DNA of 64,000 bases, taken from assembly GCF_009707955.1 (NCBI RefSeq), contig NZ_WMDQ01000009.1:218800-282799 (forward strand). Direction: 5' to 3'. How positions within the stretch are numbered: position 1 is the first letter of the stretch; each line of letters begins with the position of its first letter. Origin of the DNA: Flavobacterium sp. LC2016-13. GTDB lineage: Bacteria > Bacteroidota > Bacteroidia > Flavobacteriales > Flavobacteriaceae. The translations under genes were made by a program, and so were the position numbers. Positions 49,458 to 59,377 of this stretch are shown here, one piece after another. The notes beneath the pieces are model-generated. The model saw nothing but the letters and a program-made list of their open reading frames with translations. It was not told the origin of the DNA and did not search any database.

Positions 49458-50717
49458 ATGATACATAATAATTTACAGACTATTTTCAGAAAGAGAATAG
49501 TCTTTTTTTGTTTTTTGATGGTATTGGTAAATATAGGATTTGCTCAAAAGAAAATTGAAATAGGAACTATTGATAGTATCTCTTCGAAAATTTTAAATGA
49601 ACAAAGAAAAATTTGGGTACATCTTCCCGGAAGCGCTCAACAGAAAGGTTTTTCTAAAGAAAAATATCCAGTTGTTTACGTTTTAGATGGTGATGCTCAT
49701 TTTAGTTCAGTTGTGGGAATGATCGAAGAATTAAGCGAAGTAAATGGCAATACACTTTGCCCGGAAATGATTGTAGTGGGTATTCTTAATACAAATCGAA
49801 ATCGTGATCTTACCCCAACACATTCAGATATTGATCTACCTTTTGTAAATAAAAACAGTAGTGAACAATCCGGAGGCGGGGAAAAATTTACCGAGTTTCT
49901 TGAAAAAGAATTAATTCCATACATCGATTCAAAATATCCGGCGGCACCTTACAGAACTTTGGTAGGTCATTCCTTAGGAGGATTAACGGTTATAAATATA
50001 TTGACCAATCATACCAATGTTTTTAATTCTTATGTAGCTATTGATCCAAGTATGTGGTGGAATCATGAAAAATTTTTAAAAGAAACAACTCAAAAGTTGG
50101 CTAATAAAAATCTCGCCAATGTATCCTTATTTATGGGAATTGCAAATACCATGGATGATGATATGGATATTGTAAAAGTTAGAAAAGATACTACCAAATT
50201 TACAAGACATATTAGATCAATTTTAGATTTGAATGATTTTTTAAGCCAGAATAAAAAGAGCAATTTGCGCTATCAGCACCAATATTATAAAAATGATAGT
50301 CATGGGTCGGTTCCTTTGATTGCAACTTATGATGCGTTGCGATTTATATTTGATTTTAATGAATTAAAACTTTCCATCGCTGATCGCGTAAATTTTAATA
50401 AAGCAGTTTTCACCAAAATAGAAAAACATTATGAAAATATTTCAAACCATTTTGGTTATAAAGTAAGCGTGCCTGAACGTGTTGTAAACGTTTATGGTTA
50501 TCAGGCACTTTCAAAAAAAGACAATGATTTTGCAGGTTATTTATTTAAATTAAATGTTACGAATTTTCCCGAAAGTCCAAATACGTATGATTCACTGGGA
50601 GATTTTTATGAAGCAAATGGAGATAAAAAAAATGCCATTGCTAATTATAAAAAAGTACTCACATTAGATAAAGATTTCCCTGAAACTAAAGAGAAACTAG
50701 AAAAACTTTCAAAATAA
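49458..50717 (+). CDS. Secreted esterase-D-like alpha/beta hydrolase with C-terminal TPR
   Basis: This 419-residue protein has an N-terminal signal or anchor (about 12-30). The esterase (Fes/IroE-like) domain has the nucleophile Ser172 in LVGHSLGGLTVINIL. A likely Asp is in AIDPSMWWN, and the His is in NDSHGSVPLIATYDALRF. Residues about 375-419 form one TPR (DSLGDFYEANGDKKNAIANYKKVLTLDKDF). Relatives cleave ferric-siderophore esters or small acyl esters; the substrate is unknown. The next gene starts 9 bases on. Confidence 0.88.
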   Translation: MIHNNLQTIFRKRIVFFCFLMVLVNIGFAQKKIEIGTIDSISSKILNEQRKIWVHLPGSAQQKGFSKEKYPVVYVLDGDAHFSSVVGMIEELSEVNGNTLCPEMIVVGILNTNRNRDLTPTHSDIDLPFVNKNSSEQSGGGEKFTEFLEKELIPYIDSKYPAAPYRTLVGHSLGGLTVINILTNHTNVFNSYVAIDPSMWWNHEKFLKETTQKLANKNLANVSLFMGIANTMDDDMDIVKVRKDTTKFTRHIRSILDLNDFLSQNKKSNLRYQHQYYKNDSHGSVPLIATYDALRFIFDFNELKLSIADRVNFNKAVFTKIEKHYENISNHFGYKVSVPERVVNVYGYQALSKKDNDFAGYLFKLNVTNFPESPNTYDSLGDFYEANGDKKNAIANYKKVLTLDKDFPETKEKLEKLSK

Positions 50718-50726
50718 TAATGCATT

Positions 50727-51119
50727 ATGTCGGGAGAAAAGGATTTACAAATATTACTTAAAAGCATGAAACCTGAACATAATGCAGGTGATTATGTTTT
50801 TTGTAAAACAGAAAACTCAGAACAAATAAATCTGAATGATATTGAAATGTTCTTTAAAGAAAAAGAGGCCATTACATTAATTCTCAAAAAAGAAACGGCT
50901 GATCAATTAAAATTAGATTATGCTGTTGTAATGTCCTGGATAACGCTTTCTGTACATTCGTCATTAGAAGCAGTTGGTTTAACAGCCGCTTTTTCAAAAG
51001 CACTTTCAGAAAATGAAATTAGCTGCAATGTTGTTGCGGCCTATTATCACGATCATATTTTTGTAAATAAAAATGATGTAGAAAAAGCAATGAAAATTTT
51101 AAACTCATTTTCAAACTGA
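50727..51119 (+). CDS. ACT-domain protein (DUF2241-like)
   Basis: This 130-residue protein has two ACT-like halves. The second has the pattern VMSWITLSVHSSLEAVGLTAAFSKALSENEISCNVVAAYYHDHIFV, which is strongly conserved in this small family. ACT domains bind amino acids or similar ligands. It is 9 bases after the esterase gene, so it may be translated with it, though no functional link is clear. Confidence 0.85.
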   Translation: MSGEKDLQILLKSMKPEHNAGDYVFCKTENSEQINLNDIEMFFKEKEAITLILKKETADQLKLDYAVVMSWITLSVHSSLEAVGLTAAFSKALSENEISCNVVAAYYHDHIFVNKNDVEKAMKILNSFSN

Positions 51120-51145
51120 GTTTGATGATAAATTCAATTAAAAAG

Positions 51146-51175
51146 GGGAATCTAAATTTAGATTCCCGTTTTTGG
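51146..51175 (+). terminator. Terminator after the ACT-domain gene
   Basis: GGGAATCTAAATTTAGATTCCC is a 22-base perfect palindrome (51146-51167) followed by GTTTTTGG. Confidence 0.85.
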
Positions 51176-51228
51176 TTTTATGATAAAATAATTACAAATA
51201 CTTTAAATTTGAAGAAAATAATTTTACA

Positions 51229-51633
51229 ATGAAAATTGCAGCAATTCAGCCATCAGAAACCTGGCAAATAAGACATGAAGTAATGTGGCCGGATCAGCCT
51301 TTTGGATTTGTTCAATTGGCCGAAGATGATTTGGGATTGCATTTTGGTGTTTTTATAGACGAAAAATTGGTTTCAATAGTTTCCTGTTTTATTACAGATA
51401 AAGAATTACAGTTTCGAAAATTAGCTACTTTAGAAAAGTTTCAGGGTCAGGGAATTGCATCAAAATTATTAGAATATGTTTTTGATCTGGCAAAAGAAAA
51501 AGGACTGAAAAAAATTTGGTGCAACGCAAGAACGAACAAAAAGCTCTTTTATGAGAAATTCGGAATGCATGATACTAATAAAACTTTCACAAAAGCAGGA
51601 CAGGAATTTACTATAATGGAAATTTCGCTATAG
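51229..51633 (+). CDS. GNAT-family N-acetyltransferase
   Basis: This 134-residue protein has the acetyl-CoA-binding motif A, LRFRKLATLEKFQGQGIASKLLEYVFDLAKEKGLKKIWCNART, about 65-105; the Q-x-x-G-x-A loop is QGQGIA. The start IRHEVMWPDQPFGFVQLAEDD fits a common group of small GNATs of unknown substrate. It is a single-gene unit between the terminator at 51146 and an AT-rich gap. Confidence 0.92.
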   Translation: MKIAAIQPSETWQIRHEVMWPDQPFGFVQLAEDDLGLHFGVFIDEKLVSIVSCFITDKELQFRKLATLEKFQGQGIASKLLEYVFDLAKEKGLKKIWCNARTNKKLFYEKFGMHDTNKTFTKAGQEFTIMEISL

Positions 51634-51890
51634 AAAAATAATAAAAATTGCGAAATAAATTATAGAGTATCAAATATTTACGATTATCTTTTTTTGAGTT
51701 GCCTTGTTTTAGAGATTGTTTATCAATGTTGCTTTAATGTTAATTTGAAATATTGCTTTCCTATAAAATAGAGGGTTTTATTACGAAATTATGAGCAAAA
51801 AAAAAAGAAAACGTTTTCGTGTATTAGAACTTGTTAAGACTTTCTTATTTTATTTTTTTTATTCCAATCTTTTACTACTTTCGCACTCAA

Positions 51891-52265
51891 ATGAGAAAGT
51901 TAATAGTATTTTTAACATTTATGAATTTCCTTCTGTTAGGCGGAGGGCAATATCTTAATGCTGAAACGCACCTAAATTCTCATCACCTTCTTGAAAAAAG
52001 ACACCGAGTAAAATTTACCAATAACGAACAAGGCAGTTCAATCATCGAAGATGCCGATTTAGATTTGGATGAAGAATATCTTGGTAGTGATAAAGATGGA
52101 CTTTCTGCTAAGTTTCTTGCAACAAACTATAGCTTATTAAATGATTTTTATTTGACAATCTCACGTCAAAACGTTGCAAACTCATATAGTCTTTTTGAAA
52201 TTTTGGGCCCATCATGCGGTCAGTCAAATCCTATTTATATTACTCAGAGAGTTTTAAGAATTTGA
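51891..52265 (+). CDS. Short secreted protein of unknown function
   Basis: This 124-residue protein starts at the ATG at 51891, which gives a signal peptide (MRKLIVFLTFMNFLLLGGGQYLNA); an upstream in-frame start would run through a T-rich promoter-like stretch. The mature part is acidic in the middle (IIEDADLDLDEEYLGSD) and has one Cys (GPSCGQSNP). I do not recognise a family. It is 173 bases ahead of the RND efflux operon. The 257-base gap before it shows nothing else that I can support. Confidence 0.55.
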   Translation: MRKLIVFLTFMNFLLLGGGQYLNAETHLNSHHLLEKRHRVKFTNNEQGSSIIEDADLDLDEEYLGSDKDGLSAKFLATNYSLLNDFYLTISRQNVANSYSLFEILGPSCGQSNPIYITQRVLRI

Positions 52266-52438
52266 TTTATACTTATACATCGGTTACCAAAAGCGTGATC
52301 ATGCATAACTATGAATTGTATTTTTAAGATATTTCTTCATTTTTAATTTTCACGTTTTATTCTGGCGACTGATGATTCTTTACATCTAAAGGAATTTTCA
52401 TATTCCTAATTCAATCGCTTAATTTCCATTTTTATACC

Positions 52439-53521
52439 ATGAAAAGAATAGTCGTGTTAACAGGCTTATTTGCCTTGTTGTGCCTTACCAGTTGTACATC
52501 AAAAAAAGAAGAAAAAGAAGAAGAAGAAAAATTTACAGTGACCAATCCTGTAAAAATTGATACTTCGTTTACAAAAGAGTATGTTTCTCAGATAAAATCT
52601 GTTAGAAATATCGAACTCCGTGCCCAGGAAAAAGGGTTTTTACAAAACATTTATGTTGATGAAGGTCAGTTTGTAAAAGCTGGTCAGGTTTTGTTCAGAA
52701 TTATGCCAAAACTTTATGAAGCAGAATTACTTAAAGCTCAGGCTGAAGAAAAATCTGCAGAAATAGAATTGCAAAATGCTAAAACTTTAGCAGATAAAAA
52801 TATCGTTTCTAAAAACGAGCAAGCAGTTGCCCAGTCAAAATTACAAGCAGCAAGAGCTGAAGTAGCGTTGGCAAAAATTCACTTAGGATTTACCGAAATC
52901 AGAGCTCCGTTTGATGGAACAATTGACCGTATTCCATTAAAATTAGGAAGTCTTATCGACGAAGGAGAATTACTAACAAGCCTTTCAGATAACAGTCAAA
53001 TGTTCGCTTATTTCAACGTTTCAGAGCCAGAATATCTTCAATATGAAAATGATGTAAAAGATCGTGCTCAGACTAAAGTGAATTTGCTTTTGGCAAATGG
53101 CGAAGTTTTTAAATACCAAGGAAACGTAGAAGTTATCGAAAGTGAATTTAACAACGAAACAGGAAATATTGCTTTTAGAGCAAGATTCCCTAACTCAGGT
53201 AAATTACTTAGAAATGGTGAAACAGGAAAAGTTCAAATGCTTGTTCCGTTGAAAAATGCTATTGTGATTCCACAAAAAGCGACTTACGAAATTCAGGACA
53301 AAAAATATGTTTTTGTTGTAGATAAAAACAATAAAGTAAGTTCAAGAGAAATCACAATTACAGGTGAAATTCCAGATTTGTATGTTGTAAGCAGCGGACT
53401 TACTGAAAATGATAAAATCTTACTTGAAGGAGTTCAGAAAGTAAAAGAGAATGACAAAATTAAATTTGAATACCAATCTCCTCAAACGGTAATTACTCAT
53501 TTACGCGTAAAAGCAGAATAG
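52439..53521 (+). CDS. RND efflux periplasmic adaptor lipoprotein (AcrA/MexA type)
   Basis: This 360-residue protein has a lipoprotein signal (LLCLTSC, lipid Cys at about 19) followed by a charged Lys-Glu stretch. The adaptor order is kept: lipoyl half (RAQEKGFLQNIYVDEGQFVKAGQVLFRI, about 61-88), a short helical hairpin (about 95-145), the second lipoyl half (EIRAPFDGTIDRIPLKLGSLID) and the beta-barrel and membrane-proximal domains. It links the RND pump to the OprM-like channel. It is the first gene of the operon. Confidence 0.93.
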   Translation: MKRIVVLTGLFALLCLTSCTSKKEEKEEEEKFTVTNPVKIDTSFTKEYVSQIKSVRNIELRAQEKGFLQNIYVDEGQFVKAGQVLFRIMPKLYEAELLKAQAEEKSAEIELQNAKTLADKNIVSKNEQAVAQSKLQAARAEVALAKIHLGFTEIRAPFDGTIDRIPLKLGSLIDEGELLTSLSDNSQMFAYFNVSEPEYLQYENDVKDRAQTKVNLLLANGEVFKYQGNVEVIESEFNNETGNIAFRARFPNSGKLLRNGETGKVQMLVPLKNAIVIPQKATYEIQDKKYVFVVDKNNKVSSREITITGEIPDLYVVSSGLTENDKILLEGVQKVKENDKIKFEYQSPQTVITHLRVKAE

Positions 53522-53556
53522 GTTTAATTGGTTTTAATCATTAAAAAAATATACAA

Positions 53557-56500
53557 ATGTTTAATAAATTTATACAAAGACCAGTACTGTCGATAGTAAT
53601 ATCGCTGGTAATTGTCTTTTTAGGGGTGTTATCGGTAATGAATTTGCCTATTACACAATTCCCTTCTATTTCTCCTCCAATGGTAAACGTTACGGCAGAT
53701 TACCCTGGATCGAATGGAGAATTGATGATCAAATCAGTTGTTATTCCTTTAGAAAGAGCTCTAAATGGAGTTCCCGGAATGAAATACATGACTTCTGATG
53801 CGGGAAATGATGGTGAAGCAAGTATTCAGGTTGTATTTAACTTAGGTACAGATCCTAATCAGGCTGCAATTAACGTTCAAAACCGTGTAGCTTCGGTTAC
53901 GAATAAATTACCTCCATTGGTAGTTCGTGAAGGAGTTAAGATTACACGTGAAGTTCCGAGTATGTTGATGTATGTGAATCTTTATAGTACGGATAAAAAT
54001 ACCGACATGAAGTTCTTATACAACTATGCCGATATCAACGTACTTTCAGAATTAAAAAGGGTAAATGGTGTTGGTTCCGGAGATATCTTAGGAACACGTG
54101 AATATGCGATGCGTATCTGGTTAAAACCTGATCGTATGTTGGCTTATAAAATTTCTGCCGATGAGGTAATGGAAGCATTATCAAGTCAGAGTTTAGAAGC
54201 TTCTCCAGGTAAAACCGGAGAAAGTTCTGGTAAGCGTTCTCAGGCATTTGAATATGTATTGAAATATTCAGGACGTTTTACAACTAAAGAACAATATGAG
54301 AATATCGTAGTAAAATCAAACAGTAACGGAGAACTTTTACGTTTGAAAGATATTGCCAAAGTTGAATTTGGTAGCTCGATGTATGATATCTATTCGAACT
54401 TAAATGGAAGACCATCTGCAGCGATCGTATTAAAACAATCTTTTGGAAGTAATGCGAATCAGGTTATTGAAGATGTAAAAGCAAAACTGGAAAAAATTAA
54501 AGGAAAATTCCCAAAAGGAATGAATTACGAAATATCTTATGACGTATCTAAATTCTTAGATGCCTCTATCGAGAAAGTAATTCACACCTTGATCGAAGCC
54601 TTTATTTTGGTTGGTTTAGTAGTTTTCCTTTTCTTAGGAGACTGGCGTTCTACGGTTATTCCGGCAATTGCAGTACCGGTTTCGTTGGTTGGAACTTTTG
54701 TGTTCATGCAATTTTTCGATATTTCATTGAACTTAATTACATTATTTGCTTTGGTTTTGGCAATTGGGGTCGTCGTCGATGATGCGATTGTAGTTATTGA
54801 AGCCGTTCACGCCAAAATGGAAGAAGAACATCTTTCGCCATTTAAAGCGACTAAAAAAGCGATGCACGAAATTGCAGGAGCTATTATTGCGATTACATTC
54901 CTGATGGCTGCGGTATTTATTCCGGTTGCCTTTATGTCTGGCCCGGTTGGAGTTTTCTACCGACAATTCTCGATCACGATGGCAACAGCGATTATCCTTT
55001 CAGGTATTGTGGCTTTGACTTTAACACCGGCACTTTGTGCGATGATGTTAAAAAACAATCACGGTACGCCTAAAAAGAGAACGCCTGTAAACATATTTAT
55101 AGACGGATTTAATAACAAGTTTAACCTTGCACAAGGAAAATACCAAAATGTATTAGGTAAAATTGTAAACAGAAGATCAGTTACTATTATCGCACTTCTT
55201 GGATTTTGTGCCGGAACATGGTTAATCAGTAGCACAGTTCCTTCAGGATTTATCCCGAATGAGGATCAGGGAATGTTTTATGCGATTATTCAAACACCTC
55301 CGGGTTCATCATTAGAAAGAACAAATAATATTGCAGAGAAATTGCAAAAAATAGCCGAAGGTGTTGAAGGAGTAAAATCAGTTTCTTCATTGGCAGGTTA
55401 TGAGATTTTGACTGAAGGTACAGGATCGAATGCAGGTACTTGTTTGATCAACTTAGAAGACTGGAACGATCGTAAACAATCTGTACAGGAAATTATGACA
55501 GAACTGGAAGAGAAATCGAAAGATATTCCAGGTGCTAATATCGAATTTTTCCAACCACCGGCAGTTCCAGGATATGGAGCAGCAGGAGGATTTGAGCTTC
55601 GTTTGTTAGATAAAACAGGATCTAGTGATTTCAAAAAATTAGAAGCTGTTAATAAAGATTTTGTTGAAGAATTGAACAAACGTCCGGAATTAGCCAACGT
55701 ATTTAGTTTCTTTAGTGCAAGTTTCCCTCAATATATGATGAAGGTAGACAATGATTTGGCACAACAAAAAGGAGTTTCTATTGAAAACGCGATGAACAGT
55801 TTATCAACGCTTGTGGGTAGTAACTACGAAATCAGTTTCATTAAATACGGAATCAACTATAAAGTAATCGTTCAGGCTTCGCCGGAATATCGTGCACAAC
55901 CGGATGATATCTTAAAGCTTTATGTGAAAAATGATCGTGATGAAATGGTTCCTTATTCTGCTTTTATGAAATTAGAAAAAGTATACGGTCTTTCAGAAAT
56001 TACGAGACATAATATGTATACTTCGACTGAAATTAGTGGTGGAGCTGCTCCGGGATATAGTTCTGGTACAGCGATTAAAGTAATTCAGGAAGTTGCAGCT
56101 AAAAAATTACCTAGAGGATATGATATTGACTGGGCGGGTATTTCTGCCGATGAGGTTGCACAAGGTAATCAGGCAATTTGGGTGTTCCTTATTTGTTTAG
56201 GATTCGTTTATCTGGTATTAGCGGCACAATACGAAAGTTTTATTTTGCCATTATCAGTGATTCTTTCTTTACCTGCAGGTATTTTTGGAGCTTTCCTTTT
56301 ATTAAAAGTAGCAGGTTTAGAAAACAACATTTATGCTCAGGTTGCGATGGTAATGCTTATTGGTTTATTGGGTAAAAATGCCGTGTTAATTGTAGAGTTT
56401 GCGATTCAAAGGCACGCTGCAGGAAGAACAGTTCTTGAAGCAGCAATGGAAGGTGCGAAAGCAAGGTTCCGTCCGATCCTGATGACATCATTTGCTTTTA

Positions 56501-56724
56501 TCGCCGGATTATTGCCACTTGCTTTTGCTACAGGACCTGGTAAAATTGGTAACAGAACAATTGGTACTGCTGCTGCGGGAGGTATGCTTATAGGAACTAT
56601 TTGTGGGGTATTTGTAATTCCTGGATTGTATTACATTTTTGGAAGAATTGCTGAGAAACACAAACTAGTTAAACATGAAGAAGAGAATCCATTAACAGAA
56701 GAAATTGACAACAATCATGTATAA
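53557..56724 (+). CDS. RND multidrug efflux transporter (AcrB/HAE1 family)
   Basis: This 1055-residue inner-membrane trimeric pump has 12 helices and two large periplasmic loops. The proton-relay residues are seen as the Asp pair in AIGVVVDDAIVVIEAVH (helix 4) and the Lys in IGLLGKNAVLIVEFAIQRH (helix 10). It starts MFNKFIQRPVLSIVISLVIVFLGVLSV, as in the HAE1 group, and should export hydrophobic or amphiphilic drugs. It starts 35 bases after the adaptor gene and overlaps the channel gene by 8 bases. Confidence 0.96.
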   Translation: MFNKFIQRPVLSIVISLVIVFLGVLSVMNLPITQFPSISPPMVNVTADYPGSNGELMIKSVVIPLERALNGVPGMKYMTSDAGNDGEASIQVVFNLGTDPNQAAINVQNRVASVTNKLPPLVVREGVKITREVPSMLMYVNLYSTDKNTDMKFLYNYADINVLSELKRVNGVGSGDILGTREYAMRIWLKPDRMLAYKISADEVMEALSSQSLEASPGKTGESSGKRSQAFEYVLKYSGRFTTKEQYENIVVKSNSNGELLRLKDIAKVEFGSSMYDIYSNLNGRPSAAIVLKQSFGSNANQVIEDVKAKLEKIKGKFPKGMNYEISYDVSKFLDASIEKVIHTLIEAFILVGLVVFLFLGDWRSTVIPAIAVPVSLVGTFVFMQFFDISLNLITLFALVLAIGVVVDDAIVVIEAVHAKMEEEHLSPFKATKKAMHEIAGAIIAITFLMAAVFIPVAFMSGPVGVFYRQFSITMATAIILSGIVALTLTPALCAMMLKNNHGTPKKRTPVNIFIDGFNNKFNLAQGKYQNVLGKIVNRRSVTIIALLGFCAGTWLISSTVPSGFIPNEDQGMFYAIIQTPPGSSLERTNNIAEKLQKIAEGVEGVKSVSSLAGYEILTEGTGSNAGTCLINLEDWNDRKQSVQEIMTELEEKSKDIPGANIEFFQPPAVPGYGAAGGFELRLLDKTGSSDFKKLEAVNKDFVEELNKRPELANVFSFFSASFPQYMMKVDNDLAQQKGVSIENAMNSLSTLVGSNYEISFIKYGINYKVIVQASPEYRAQPDDILKLYVKNDRDEMVPYSAFMKLEKVYGLSEITRHNMYTSTEISGGAAPGYSSGTAIKVIQEVAAKKLPRGYDIDWAGISADEVAQGNQAIWVFLICLGFVYLVLAAQYESFILPLSVILSLPAGIFGAFLLLKVAGLENNIYAQVAMVMLIGLLGKNAVLIVEFAIQRHAAGRTVLEAAMEGAKARFRPILMTSFAFIAGLLPLAFATGPGKIGNRTIGTAAAGGMLIGTICGVFVIPGLYYIFGRIAEKHKLVKHEEENPLTEEIDNNHV

Positions 56725-58159
56725 ATTTAAACCATATCAATATAGTGTTGCTGTGGGACTTTGCCTTGCTGTTGCAAGTTGCAAAGCTCCACAGGCGACC
56801 ACAGAAACGCCAAGTAAACCGGTTCCTGATGCTTTTTATGTAAATAATGTAAGCAAGGATACGACTAACATGGCAAAGATTCCGTATCATGATTTCTTTA
56901 AAGATCAAAATCTGGTTAATTTGATTGATTTAGCACTGAAAAACAATCAGGAGTTATTGATCACTTTACAGGAAATTGAAATTGCGAAGAATGATGTTCG
57001 TGTAAGAAAAGGTCTTTTATTGCCAACTGCAGGAATTAGAGCAGGAGCAGGAGTAGAGAAGGTCGGTAGATATACAAGCCAGGGTGCGGGTGATGCTTCG
57101 ACAGAAATTATGCCTGGAAAAGAAACACCGGATCCGCTTGGTGATTTTGCTATTGCAGCTTATGCAAACTGGGAAGTGGATATCTGGAAAAAATTGCGCA
57201 ATTCTAAAAAAGCAGCATTAACCAGATATTTAGCTACTGTTGAAGGTAAAAATTTTGTAGTGACAAGTTTAGTAGCTGAAATTGCGAATTCTTACTATGA
57301 ATTATTGGCTTTAGACAGTCAGTTAGAAATTGTAAAACAAAATATCGAATTACAATCGAACGCTTTAGAAATTGTAAAAGTTCAGAAACAAGCTGCGAGA
57401 GCAACAGAATTGGCTGTTCAGAAATTTCAGGCTGAAGTTTTAACTTCAAAAAGTTTAGAGTTTGATATTCGTCAGCAAATAAAAGAAGCAGAAAACAAGA
57501 TTAACTTTTTGGTAGGTCAATATCCACAGGAAATAAAAAGAGACAGAAGCAACTTTTTAACTTTGTTGCCATCAACAGTTAGTTCAGGAATTCCGTCTCA
57601 ATTATTAGCAAATCGTCCAGACGTTAAACAAGCAGAGTTAGAATTAACGGCTGCAAAACTAGACGTAAAAGTAGCTCGCGCAGAATTTTATCCGTCATTG
57701 GATATTTCGGCTGCGATAGGCTTTAATGCTTTTAATCCATCGTATTTGTTTACACTTCCGGAATCGCTTATATATTCGTTAGCTGGAGATGTTGTTGCGC
57801 CTTTAATTAACAGAAATGCAATTAAAGCGGAGTTTAGCAGTGCAAATGCAAGACAACTTCAAGCGTTATATAATTATGACAAAACGATTTTGAATGCTTA
57901 TATAGAAGTGTCTAATCAACTTTCTAAAATTGATAATTTAGGAAAGAGTTACGATTTAAAATCGCAACAAGTAGACGCTTTAAACACATCTATTGATGTT
58001 TCTAATGATTTGTTTAAATCAGCAAGAGTTGATTATTTCGAAGTGTTAATGACACAAAGAGATGCATTAGAAGCTAAATTAGAATTAATTGATACTAAAA
58101 AAGACCAATTGAATGCTGCAGTCAATGTTTACAAAGGCTTAGGCGGCGGTTGGAAATAA
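56717..58159 (+). CDS. OprM/NodT-type outer-membrane efflux lipoprotein
   Basis: This protein has 480 residues from the ATG at 56717 (ATGTATAA overlaps the pump's stop). The lipoprotein signal ends at VASC (lipid Cys at about 22). Two TolC-like repeats follow, with the NodT-type motifs NWEVDIWKKLRNSKKAALTRYLA and LLANRPDVKQAELELTAAKLDVKVARAEFYPSLDIS. It is the outer-membrane exit of the RND pump and ends at the terminator at 58182. Confidence 0.94.
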   Translation: MYKFKPYQYSVAVGLCLAVASCKAPQATTETPSKPVPDAFYVNNVSKDTTNMAKIPYHDFFKDQNLVNLIDLALKNNQELLITLQEIEIAKNDVRVRKGLLLPTAGIRAGAGVEKVGRYTSQGAGDASTEIMPGKETPDPLGDFAIAAYANWEVDIWKKLRNSKKAALTRYLATVEGKNFVVTSLVAEIANSYYELLALDSQLEIVKQNIELQSNALEIVKVQKQAARATELAVQKFQAEVLTSKSLEFDIRQQIKEAENKINFLVGQYPQEIKRDRSNFLTLLPSTVSSGIPSQLLANRPDVKQAELELTAAKLDVKVARAEFYPSLDISAAIGFNAFNPSYLFTLPESLIYSLAGDVVAPLINRNAIKAEFSSANARQLQALYNYDKTILNAYIEVSNQLSKIDNLGKSYDLKSQQVDALNTSIDVSNDLFKSARVDYFEVLMTQRDALEAKLELIDTKKDQLNAAVNVYKGLGGGWK

Positions 58160-58181
58160 AATTGTGCTTGTTAATTTGTAG

Positions 58182-58220
58182 AAAAAAGCCTTTCGAGAGT
58201 TATATCTTGAAAGGCTTTTT
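58182..58220. terminator. Bidirectional terminator after the RND operon
   Basis: AAAAAGCCTTTC and GAAAGGCTTTTT form a 12-bp stem with a 15-base loop; A and T runs on both sides serve the converging araC gene as well. Confidence 0.88.
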
Positions 58221-58225
58221 ATATT

Positions 58226-59005
58226 TTATGATCGATTTACCTCTGTTGGTTTAATTCCGAATTGCTTTTTAAATGAAACTGAAAAGTGTGACAAACTTTC
58301 AAATCCTAAATCAATATAAATTTCGGATGGTTTCTTCTTTTTTTCATTCATCAAAAAGTAAGCTTCTTCCAGACGTCTTTGCACCAGCCAACGGCTAGGA
58401 GTTTTGTTAAAAATGGCTGCGAAATCACGCTTAAAAGCAGATACGCTTCTGCCTGTTAAAAAAGCAAAACGCTCTACACTTACATTAAAACGAAAGTTAC
58501 GATTCATAAAAGCTTCAAGATTGAGACGTCCGGGTTTTTCGAAATCAAATAATAAACCTGAAAGTTCAGGTTGGTGTTTCAGTAATATTAGTAACAGCTC
58601 TTCATATTTTAAATCTTCAAAAGTATCATCCAATTGCATCACACCTTTATGGTAAGGCTCTAATGATTGAATGAATTTTTCAATCATTTTTGTTTTCGAA
58701 ATTTTTATGCAAGGTTCTTCGCCTTTAAAATCAATTGTTTTTATTTGATATTTTTTTTGAAAATTCACCAGAAAAGGCTCATCAAAACAAAATATAATAG
58801 GATCAAAATTTTCTTTGCTTTCCAGTAATTTATATTTTAATAGATAATTTTTACGGGCAATACCGCAATCTCCGGTTTTAAATATATAGTTTTTATGAGT
58901 GTCAAAAAAACAGATGGCACCATTTGCAATATAGACAAATACATTGTCAGGGATAAATTGTTCTTTTAGGATATTTGTTTGCTTATCGTCTGCTATGGTT
59001 TTCAT
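58226..59005 (-). CDS. AraC-family regulator
   Basis: This 259-residue protein has a cupin-like N-terminal sensor (about 15-110). The C-terminal AraC DNA-binding domain has two HTH motifs: VERFAFLTGRSVSAFKRDFAAIFNKTPSRWLVQRRLEEAYFLM and KPSEIYIDLGFESLSHFSVSFKKQFGIKPTEV (about 175-255). It is the last gene of an operon with an SDR-type reductase and a DoxX-like protein and probably controls it. Confidence 0.92.
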   Translation of the reverse strand: MKTIADDKQTNILKEQFIPDNVFVYIANGAICFFDTHKNYIFKTGDCGIARKNYLLKYKLLESKENFDPIIFCFDEPFLVNFQKKYQIKTIDFKGEEPCIKISKTKMIEKFIQSLEPYHKGVMQLDDTFEDLKYEELLLILLKHQPELSGLLFDFEKPGRLNLEAFMNRNFRFNVSVERFAFLTGRSVSAFKRDFAAIFNKTPSRWLVQRRLEEAYFLMNEKKKKPSEIYIDLGFESLSHFSVSFKKQFGIKPTEVNRS

Positions 59006-59022
59006 TCTGCTAAATATTTAAT

Positions 59023-59376
59023 TCAAACGGTTTCACTTTTAAACGGATGTTCCAGATAAATCATTATCAAAGGCAGTATTAAAAATGGAATTTCTATTAA
59101 TGCAAATTTAAGATTTCCTGCTTTTATTGCTAAAGCCATCATCAATACAATTTGTATCGCTCGTATTGCATTTCCTAAAAAGAAAGTTTTTGGGAATAAA
59201 ATTAATATAGCTGCACCAATAGACCAAACGCCAATGAATATACGTGTTGTATTTGTAATACCTAGTTGAGACATCATTTGTAAATAAGTTTCTGTAGGTT
59301 TGCTAAAAACACGGCTTCCGTGGCTTATGCCTATGTATACAGAAATCAGGATTAATATACCGCTTATAATTTTCAT
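59023..59376 (-). CDS. DoxX-like membrane protein
   Basis: This 117-residue protein has four hydrophobic helices and the DoxX-like opening ISGILILISVYIGISHGSRVF, then IGVWSIGAAILILFPKTFFLGNAI. Small DoxX-like proteins are thought to be quinone- or redox-linked, but their function is poorly known. It lies 1 base after the reductase stop and 17 bases before the araC gene. Confidence 0.75.
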   Translation of the reverse strand: MKIISGILILISVYIGISHGSRVFSKPTETYLQMMSQLGITNTTRIFIGVWSIGAAILILFPKTFFLGNAIRAIQIVLMMALAIKAGNLKFALIEIPFLILPLIMIYLEHPFKSETV

Positions 59377-59377
59377 C

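Noticed and set aside
51791..51957. A frame starting ATGAGCAAAAAAAAAAGA that overlaps the start of the secreted protein at 51891
   Set aside because: It runs through a T-rich promoter-like stretch, has low-complexity composition and is out of frame with the 51891 gene, which has a convincing signal peptide.
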